A stretch of DNA of 5,166 nt from Anaerolineales bacterium UBA6668 (GTDB lineage Bacteria; Chloroflexota; Anaerolineae; Anaerolineales; UBA6668), in assembly GCA_002455215.1 (NCBI GenBank), contig DKKK01000013.1, forward strand, positions 19,475-24,640, read 5' to 3'. The notes beneath the pieces are model-generated. The model was not told where the DNA came from. It was given only the letters and a program-made list of their open reading frames with translations, and ran no database searches. The position numbers and the translations under genes are program-made. Positions 1-5,166 of the stretch are shown here, piece after piece (within the stretch, counting starts at the first letter, position 1; every line of letters starts with the position of its first letter).

Positions 1-548
1 GGTGGCGCAACCGCAACAATGCTGTCACCATTCACCCAAACGGCATGTCGGTACAGTTGTCAGGTAAGGCATTCTCGTTACGCTGGCAAGCCGTTGAGAG
101 TGTGCAGGTACAAGTCATTCGCTTTTTGTTCTTTGGAATTCCCACCCACCGCAAACGCGAACTAACCCTGCGCTTGCATAACCAACCGAGTATTTTGCTG
201 GACGATGCGCTGGGCAACCGTATTGATGAGTTGATTGCACGGGTGCAATCACACACCCTTGCCGAGCGAAAAAAGCGAGCAGAGCGAGAGTTGGAACATT
301 ATGGCAGTATGCGCTTTGGGCAAATTGCCATCTCCCCCACCGAAATCACCATTCAGCAGGATACGCTGACTTGGGAGCAACTCCACGCCATTACACTAGG
401 CGCTCGTGACAACTTGATGATTGAACTAGTACCCAACCAGCCAAAACCACGCCGCCGGATTGACCTGCGCTTGGTAGATGACTATGATGTACTGATTGCA
501 CTTGCCCAGCAGTATATCCCCGCCCCCAAGCCAGATGCTACCCCTTAG
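1..548 (+). CDS. DUF6585-like two-module PH-like protein (5' end outside window)
   Basis: The frame is open to the left edge (first full codon at position 3) and ends at TAG 546-548, leaving 181 residues. The ATG at 45 is probably internal, because the residues before it (W-R-N-R-N-N-A-V-T-I-H-P-N-G) complete the first beta strands of the fold. Two similar modules can be seen. The first runs from about residue 7 to 92: a strand-rich part with an L-R-W-x-x-V-E-S-V segment, then I-L-L-D-D-A-L-G-N and an amphipathic helix. A charged K/R/E helix links it to the second (about 102-175), which starts M-R-F-G-Q-I-A-I-S, has T-W-E-Q-L and ends in a helix. This order matches what I know of DUF6585 proteins, whose function is unknown. 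This fragment has no membrane segment, and anything upstream cannot be seen. The gene converges on the protease gene and overlaps its stop codon by 4 bases. The family call is from memory of the pattern; the reading frame itself is secure. Confidence 0.8.
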   Translation, partial: WRNRNNAVTIHPNGMSVQLSGKAFSLRWQAVESVQVQVIRFLFFGIPTHRKRELTLRLHNQPSILLDDALGNRIDELIARVQSHTLAERKKRAERELEHYGSMRFGQIAISPTEITIQQDTLTWEQLHAITLGARDNLMIELVPNQPKPRRRIDLRLVDDYDVLIALAQQYIPAPKPDATP

Positions 549-3500
549 CGAAAGATGATGGGAAGCCAATAATGCCACGGGTAATCGTGGGTTAGGCGGA
601 TGTAAGTGCGAAGCAAGGTGGGTTTGCTGGTGGGTCCTGCGAACAAAATACCGTCCACAGTGCCGCCGTAGGGGATGCTGTTAATATCATAGCTGACAGT
701 CAAAGGAACTGCTACCCCCGCAGATGGTAGGCTGGCGGGAATACCGCTCAAAACCAGGTTTGTCCCCGCCGGTTTGCGAATCTCAATATTGAAGGTATCT
801 CCCCCTTGCACGTCCATGCCGCGTACTGCCACCCAATAGTTGCCAGCGCTTGGCAATAGTGTCTCTGCGCTGTCCAATGCGCTGGCTGTAGTGGCGCTAC
901 CCAGCAAAATGTCGTCCACACTACCACAATTAAACACACCATTGCCGCCATCGCGGTACACAAATACGTCTAAATTGTTAGCAGTGGTGGCAGTAATGCG
1001 AGCTTGCAACAAACCACCATTTGCTGGAATACTCACTGCACTGTACCAATCGTCACATACGGCTAAGTACGGCGAAATTGCTTGGTTGCTAGCCACGATG
1101 GGCGCACTGAGTCCATACACGTTGGCGGTCATCGCTTCCATCATATCGCCGGTACTCAAAAAATCTACTACAAAACTGCCATTGGTTTGCGGGCTTGCCG
1201 TATGCGTCTCTGATGTAAGTGAGAGCGTGTCTATTCGTCCGTTGAAACTTTCCCCCACGACATCGCCTTCATACCCCACCATGTGTAAAATGAGCATTCC
1301 TAACCCTTCTGCCGGTCTTCCTGCCACCCATTCCGAAGTGGTGCCGGTGCGGGTTTCCCACAAAAAGCGTCCGGTTCCCCCCACATTGTTAATGTCGCTA
1401 TTATCCAATAAGGTCATGCCGCTGGGTCCAAAATAATTAGGGGCGAGCGTAGACCAACTGTCCTGAGCATCTGCGCCGTATAGGTACATGTCAATATCGG
1501 TATGCGTCCCGCTCCAGTCTAAGCTGGCATTGAGTGCTTCGTTCTCCCCCATATCCGGCGGAACGGTGTAGTAGAAGACACGCCAGTCGCCTGCTTCAAA
1601 ATTGATAGATGGATGCCACTCAAAACCACCTAGCAAAACGCCATTGGGGTAGGGTGACGAATTATCATTACCGCCAAAATTCAGAAAACCGCCATTCCAT
1701 GTATCCGCCACTTGTGCGACTGTGGGCAAAAGCTGGGTACGCCCACCCGTCTCGTACAAAATACCGCCCGGATATAAGCCCGATTTTGTATTTGCCGGAA
1801 TGTTCATGCTAGCAGAAAAAGTGGCGCTACTGTTGGCGGGGATGTTTAGGCTAGTAGTAGAGAGTGTGAGCCAATCCCAGTCTACCCGTTGATAATAGGT
1901 TAAGCGCACTTTGATGTTCCAGCCACCCGCCAAGCCACAGCCGCTCCGGCACTGCAAGCCGAGAAAAATGCCGTCATGCGCCCGTTGAATGCTTTCACCG
2001 GTTAAGTCGGCGCGGGTGAGTGTGCCAAAGGTGCGCCCATAAGTTAAGCGCAGATATTCATGGCGCACACCATACGAGCTAAGCGAGTCAGGGACTGTAT
2101 CAATCTCGCCACTGTCCACGATGCCATCCGAATCCGTATCCACCCACAAATTACCATCCCCGTTGTGGTCCTTCCAGTCATAAAACAACACGCGCCAATG
2201 CCCATCACTACCCGTCCACTGGCTATCGCCGTTTTGGTCAAAACTGGCAAAGGGGTACACCAGTTCGGCACGCACGTAGCTGGCATTGTAAGTGGCAATT
2301 TCATTGGTGAGATCTACCACATAATGCGGGAGCGTATCGGCATAATTGCTCAGTGCGCCAAAGGTGTAAGTTGTCTCGCTGGTGTGAACGGCTTGCCACT
2401 GCCCATCGCTAAGATTCACAAGCTGGCTGGTGGCAGTGTCGTTATGAATGGTGAAGGTACGCGTGCTAGTGGAGTCGGGAGCCTGTACCGCTGGGAAAAG
2501 GCGGGTGTTGCTGTTGGTCTCCCCGCTTTGCCACTGCCCACTACCCATTTCCACCCACACACCAGCCCCTGCCGCCAGTTCGGCACTGCGCTCGGCATTC
2601 ACGTTTCCCGCCCCTTGGCTAAAGATATCTGCGCCCAAATCATCTGCGCCATTGACCAAAAAGTCGGTAGCTTCCTGCCAAGTGGGAAATACGCCGCCAT
2701 GTGCATCGGCATAGGCTTGATAAATGATGCCAAGCACCCCACTGGCGATGGCAGTTGCTTGAGAGGTGCCGGCGAAGCGCACATAGGCGGTTTGGGCGTT
2801 TCCCCCGCCATTAAGCGGGTTTGCCGCCAGCGGCCAAGCCCCGCTTGCCATCACATCCCCACCTACATCTCCTGCCATGCCCGGACCGTGATTGCTCCAC
2901 GGTTGCACATTGCCCCAGTTTAATTGTTCGGCAGAGCCAAATTCAAAGGTATCGCGCAAATTACCGTATTCGGTGCTGGCGCCAACATCTACAAAACTGC
3001 CCCCACCCGGCGCACAAATCGTACCGTAGCCATGTCCGTCATTGCCCGTGCTAGCGGTGTAGAGGGTGTGCGTTGCATCTGTGCGATTCAGATTGTGGAC
3101 AAAACGACTTAGGTCGTCCCAACCATCGTCTACGGTGCTGAAATTTGCCCAGCTATTGTTGACCACCTGCGCTTCATCGCCGGAATCGGGTACGCCATCA
3201 AAGCCTAACCCAGCCAGCGTCCAGCTATCTTGGGCATAGAGCCAGCCCATTTGAAAGCTCGCGACTTTGGCTTGTGGGGCGACTCCCGGCACGACTGCCC
3301 CTCCTACCCCACCGACATTTGCTCCGCCCGCAATGTGTGCATTGGATGAGCCAAGCCCAAACGGGTCTGTTATCACACCCAAACCCGCCATACTACTGGC
3401 TGTGCGCGTGCCGTGGTTGTAACGCCTGTCATCGCCGGTGAAAATGACCTCACGCCCTGCCGCCGGGACTGTCACACCATTGTACAGGACGCCAATGCCG

Positions 3501-4705
3501 GGGGGCGGGTTTACTCCATCCGAAATCCACGTCAACATGCCGGCACTAATATCCCACAAACCATCCGTTCCTACGCCATTGTTGGCAGTGCGTACATCTG
3601 CCCCGGCAAGCTCTGACAATGGGTCCATTCCATCGTATTTGTGCATGTCTTCTTGCGGAAGTGCTAAAGTCTGGTCAAAATTGACATCTACATAGACCGT
3701 ATCATACACACCAGCGGTATTGGGGTCGGTCACAATCACCACCGCTGGGGCAGAACCGGCGTAACCCAAACCCAAGTTTTGGGCGCGGGTGCGAAAGCCT
3801 CTATCTGGATGCACCGAATAATAGTAATTGCCACTCAGTGACGTGTTGGGCCAGGTGAAGGCGTAGCTGACTACACTTGGCGAAGTCAGTAAGTCCAGGG
3901 TGGCAGTACAAGAGCCGGGTGTGGTTGTGCAGTCTGGGCTGGCAATTGGCAGTGTCCCGACATACCAAGTGTTTTCCAAATAGGTATTGTAAGTAGCGGG
4001 GGTAATGGTGTAATTGGCATTAAAAGCGTAAGTAACCGCTTGTGTGTTATATGAAAAGGGCCAATCGGCATACGCGCCACTGGGAACCCGTGCTTGTTGC
4101 CCTTGTAATTCGGGATGCCCAAAATCTACGCCACTGTCGAGTAACGCCAACGTCACGCCCTGCCCGACGTAGCCGTTGCTGTGTGCCGCCCGCACGTGAT
4201 GAATGTCCAACGCGGCAGATAGTTCAGCAGGACGGTTGGCGGGCATGGGAAAGGGTCCCATCAACGGGGCAAGATTGGTGGGCTCATTGGCAATGCTGGT
4301 GCGAATCTGGCTCACTTCGGGCAGTACTGCAATCGAGAGCAGGTTTTGGGGTGGTAGGTCGCCCACCACCCAGCGCACCCCGGCAAAGGCACGACTGACA
4401 ATGCTGTCTGTCATGTGAGCAGTAACCCAATCTGGGTTGGCTGATGCGGGCAAAAACACTTGCACCCGCACATCTTCGCCTGTTTGTGTCAACAAACTTT
4501 CTTCCTGCGTTGCTTGCGTTTCTCGCCAGAGCGTTTGCAAATCTGGGCTGAGCTTTTGTAAGGCGCTTTGCACCCAAACGCTCTCTTCTGGCAAGGTGGT
4601 TTGTGCTTGCACGTATGAAAATCTACCCAACCCGCACAATGCAAGGATGAGCAACGTACTATAAAAAACGAACCTTATCTTTTGTAGAACTGCTGAAATA
4701 TCCAT
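545..4705 (-). CDS. Secreted multidomain S8 (subtilisin-like) serine protease
   Basis: This exported endopeptidase has 1386 residues counted from the ATG at 4705. Residues 1-34 form a Sec signal peptide (K9, R11, hydrophobic core 12-26, V-Q-A before cleavage). Residues about 78-138 resemble an I9 propeptide, ending L-L-S-I-A-V-L-P-E-V-S-Q-I. The S8 catalytic set is complete: D190 (L-D-S-G-V-D), H431 (N-H-G-T), oxyanion N555 (S-T-G-N-D) and S648 (A-G-T-S-Q-A-T-A). About 210 extra residues lie between D190 and H431; pyrolysin and tripeptidyl peptidase II also carry large insertions there. After the catalytic domain (about 168-705) come a beta-sandwich region, calcium-type loops at 823-867, PPC-like modules at about 1039-1164 and 1210-1310, an Ig-like stretch at about 1313-1373 and a tail ending Y-W-L-P-I-I-F-R. 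Mature cysteines fall in close pairs (259/266, 919/923) plus 1217/1260, with C564 alone. A TTG at 4741 is an alternative start adding 12 residues, but the ATG gives a cleaner signal peptide. No frameshift is seen, so it is probably active. Substrate is unknown; scavenging of extracellular protein is inference. Confidence 0.95.
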   Translation of the reverse strand: MDISAVLQKIRFVFYSTLLILALCGLGRFSYVQAQTTLPEESVWVQSALQKLSPDLQTLWRETQATQEESLLTQTGEDVRVQVFLPASANPDWVTAHMTDSIVSRAFAGVRWVVGDLPPQNLLSIAVLPEVSQIRTSIANEPTNLAPLMGPFPMPANRPAELSAALDIHHVRAAHSNGYVGQGVTLALLDSGVDFGHPELQGQQARVPSGAYADWPFSYNTQAVTYAFNANYTITPATYNTYLENTWYVGTLPIASPDCTTTPGSCTATLDLLTSPSVVSYAFTWPNTSLSGNYYYSVHPDRGFRTRAQNLGLGYAGSAPAVVIVTDPNTAGVYDTVYVDVNFDQTLALPQEDMHKYDGMDPLSELAGADVRTANNGVGTDGLWDISAGMLTWISDGVNPPPGIGVLYNGVTVPAAGREVIFTGDDRRYNHGTRTASSMAGLGVITDPFGLGSSNAHIAGGANVGGVGGAVVPGVAPQAKVASFQMGWLYAQDSWTLAGLGFDGVPDSGDEAQVVNNSWANFSTVDDGWDDLSRFVHNLNRTDATHTLYTASTGNDGHGYGTICAPGGGSFVDVGASTEYGNLRDTFEFGSAEQLNWGNVQPWSNHGPGMAGDVGGDVMASGAWPLAANPLNGGGNAQTAYVRFAGTSQATAIASGVLGIIYQAYADAHGGVFPTWQEATDFLVNGADDLGADIFSQGAGNVNAERSAELAAGAGVWVEMGSGQWQSGETNSNTRLFPAVQAPDSTSTRTFTIHNDTATSQLVNLSDGQWQAVHTSETTYTFGALSNYADTLPHYVVDLTNEIATYNASYVRAELVYPFASFDQNGDSQWTGSDGHWRVLFYDWKDHNGDGNLWVDTDSDGIVDSGEIDTVPDSLSSYGVRHEYLRLTYGRTFGTLTRADLTGESIQRAHDGIFLGLQCRSGCGLAGGWNIKVRLTYYQRVDWDWLTLSTTSLNIPANSSATFSASMNIPANTKSGLYPGGILYETGGRTQLLPTVAQVADTWNGGFLNFGGNDNSSPYPNGVLLGGFEWHPSINFEAGDWRVFYYTVPPDMGENEALNASLDWSGTHTDIDMYLYGADAQDSWSTLAPNYFGPSGMTLLDNSDINNVGGTGRFLWETRTGTTSEWVAGRPAEGLGMLILHMVGYEGDVVGESFNGRIDTLSLTSETHTASPQTNGSFVVDFLSTGDMMEAMTANVYGLSAPIVASNQAISPYLAVCDDWYSAVSIPANGGLLQARITATTANNLDVFVYRDGGNGVFNCGSVDDILLGSATTASALDSAETLLPSAGNYWVAVRGMDVQGGDTFNIEIRKPAGTNLVLSGIPASLPSAGVAVPLTVSYDINSIPYGGTVDGILFAGPTSKPTLLRTYIRLTHDYPWHYWLPIIFR

Positions 4706-4741
4706 AGAAAAATAGTACCATAATACAGGGTGGATATTCAA
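4706..4741 (-). promoter_or_regulatory. Candidate promoter of the protease gene, leaderless geometry
   Basis: Read on the minus strand, TTGAAT (4741-4736, 4 of 6 to the sigma-70 -35 consensus) is followed by an 18-base spacer and TACTAT (4717-4712, 4 of 6 to the -10 consensus). Six bases later comes the ATG at 4705. Transcription would then begin at or very near the A of the ATG, giving a leaderless mRNA. This fits the absence of any purine-rich Shine-Dalgarno sequence upstream of the ATG. An alternative -10, TATTAT (4725-4720), matches 5 of 6 but has no good -35 at the right distance; it would give a leader of only about 8 bases. The TTG of the -35 box is also the alternative start codon at 4741. 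Assigned by eye only. Confidence 0.4.
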
Positions 4742-4900
4742 TAGGAAATCAGAATATACGCAAAACTGTGGGGGACTTTTGGCATGTCAGCAACCGCAAA
4801 CGATATTTAGGATGAACGTTGCATATCACCCTGCCTGTGCGACTATGCCGAGCCGTTACAAAAAAAACAAAACATCCACTCATGCGCCAACTTTCTTCTT

Positions 4901-4929
4901 TTGCATAATCGTATAATTAACGGTAAAAT
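4901..4929 (+). promoter_or_regulatory. Candidate promoter of the lipoprotein gene
   Basis: TTGCAT (4901-4906) and TAAAAT (4924-4929, 5 of 6 to the -10 consensus) are separated by exactly 17 bases, and TAAAAT is six bases before the ATG at 4936. That is the same -10 to ATG distance as on the protease side and would again give a leaderless transcript. A perfect TATAAT at 4912-4917 is an alternative -10; it would leave a leader of about 12 bases but has no recognisable -35 at 17 bases. Either way, no strong Shine-Dalgarno sequence precedes the ATG. The AT-rich stretch at 4901-4929 is distinct from the flanking coding DNA. Confidence 0.5.
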
Positions 4930-4935
4930 CCTGCC

Positions 4936-5166
4936 ATGAGCCACACGCCCCCCCATGTCCCATCTGCCCTGCTACGAAAACGTGGCATAAGTCTGTTGCT
5001 TGCGAGTTTTTTGGTTGTGTTGGCAATCTTGGCTTGCTCGCGTGGCACGGAGCTTTCTCCCGAACAGCTAAAAGGGCGGGTGACACCGCTGGATGCCACC
5101 AGTGTAGCCAACGTAGAAGCGGGCACACCCCTAGCCGAAGTGCTAAATCTGCCCCCTACCTTTGTA
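4936..5166 (+). CDS. Lipoprotein of unknown function (3' end outside window)
   Basis: An open frame of 77 codons runs from ATG 4936 to the right edge. The start is well fixed: an in-frame TAA lies at 4924-4926 and no other ATG, GTG or TTG lies between it and 4936. The N-terminus is a class II signal peptide: a polar n-region with R14-K15-R16, a hydrophobic core at residues 18-33 and the lipobox I31-L32-A33-C34, so C34 should be lipidated after signal peptidase II cleavage. The residue after C34 is Ser, and the exported part begins S-R-G-T-E-L-S-P-E-Q-L-K-G. The remaining residues contain V-E-A-G-T-P-L-A-E-V-L-N-L-P-P and show no family motif I recognise. It could be a solute-binding protein, a redox protein or a surface protein; the visible part does not decide. 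It is divergent from the protease gene, and both encode exported proteins. Confidence 0.85.
   Translation, partial: MSHTPPHVPSALLRKRGISLLLASFLVVLAILACSRGTELSPEQLKGRVTPLDATSVANVEAGTPLAEVLNLPPTFV

Larger units (their letters stand above)
4706..4935. other. Divergent intergenic region
   Basis: These 230 bases separate the divergent protease and lipoprotein starts. They contain stops in the flanking coding frames (minus-strand TGA at 4789-4787 in the protease frame; plus-strand TAA at 4924 in the lipoprotein frame). Promoter-like elements sit at each end. An A-rich stretch at 4860-4872 (eight A, then C and AAAA) lies upstream of the plus-strand promoter and could act as curved or UP-like DNA, which is speculative. 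I see no convincing long inverted repeat, operator palindrome, riboswitch, tRNA or hairpin-plus-T-tract terminator here. Confidence 0.6.

Noticed and set aside
548..571. Sortase-type LPxTG anchor at the protease C-terminus.
   Set aside because: The L-P is followed by I-I-F-R and the stop, with no Thr-Gly and no following hydrophobic helix or basic tail.
575..590. Inverted repeat CCACG-N6-CGTGG just inside the 3' end of the protease gene.
   Set aside because: The stem is only 5 bases, lies inside coding sequence and has no T tract on either strand, so it is not an intrinsic terminator.
840..1436. Plus-strand open frame of 198 codons opposite the protease C-terminus.
   Set aside because: It is antisense to the PPC-like modules, with S/P/T-rich translation and no recognisable motif; it is a coding shadow.
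2060..2923. Long plus-strand open frame (287 codons) opposite the protease gene.
   Set aside because: It lies in codon-to-codon register with the protease on the other strand, where few TTA, CTA or TCA codons leave the antisense frame open. Its translation has no domain, signal or sensible composition, while the minus strand encodes a complete S8 protease.
4706..4741. TTG at 4741 as the protease start codon.
   Set aside because: It adds 12 residues before an already complete signal peptide, has no Shine-Dalgarno sequence, and overlaps the candidate -35 box. It is not excluded, but the ATG at 4705 is preferred.
4860..4872. A-rich run as a minus-strand terminator T tract.
   Set aside because: No GC-rich hairpin precedes it in the minus-strand direction, and no gene on that strand would end there.
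4880..5128. Minus-strand open frames opposite the lipoprotein start.
   Set aside because: The plus strand has a clear signal peptide, lipobox and promoter-like sequence; the minus-strand products (two frames) show no feature and would run across the intergenic region.

Overview
The window looks like ordinary bacterial chromosome with moderate GC content. The best guess for the host is a Chloroflexota (Anaerolineae-like) bacterium. This rests on three weak clues: a DUF6585-type PH-like protein, a very large exported subtilase ending in a short Y-W-L-P-I-I-F-R tail of a kind I recall from secreted Chloroflexota proteins, and start regions with no Shine-Dalgarno sequence that look leaderless. 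No rRNA, tRNA, IS element, CRISPR array or phage gene is visible.

Layout from left to right. (1) Positions 1-548, plus strand: the 3' part of a cytosolic two-module PH-like (DUF6585-like) gene whose start lies outside the window. (2) Positions 545-4705, minus strand: one 1386-residue secreted serine protease of the S8 (subtilisin/kexin) family. It has a signal peptide, an I9-like propeptide, a catalytic domain with a roughly 210-residue insertion between the catalytic Asp and His, a calcium-loop cluster, two beta-sandwich modules resembling pre-peptidase C-terminal (PPC) domains, an Ig-like module and the short C-terminal tail. Its stop codon overlaps the stop codon of gene 1, so the two genes converge with no gap. 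(3) Positions 4706-4935: a divergent intergenic region with a candidate promoter facing each way. (4) Positions 4936-5166 and beyond, plus strand: the N-terminus of a lipoprotein with a clear signal peptide and lipobox, cut by the window end.

The protease dominates the window and appears to stand alone; no inhibitor, maturation factor or dedicated exporter is encoded beside it. It probably leaves by the Sec pathway, removes its own propeptide and degrades extracellular protein. The divergent lipoprotein is also exported to the cell surface and could share regulation with it, but nothing in the visible 77 residues identifies its function. The DUF6585-like gene shows no functional link to the other two. 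The most notable points are the size of the Asp-His insertion, a run of three consecutive calcium-binding loops, the C-terminal tail, and the matching promoter-to-ATG geometry of both divergent genes.
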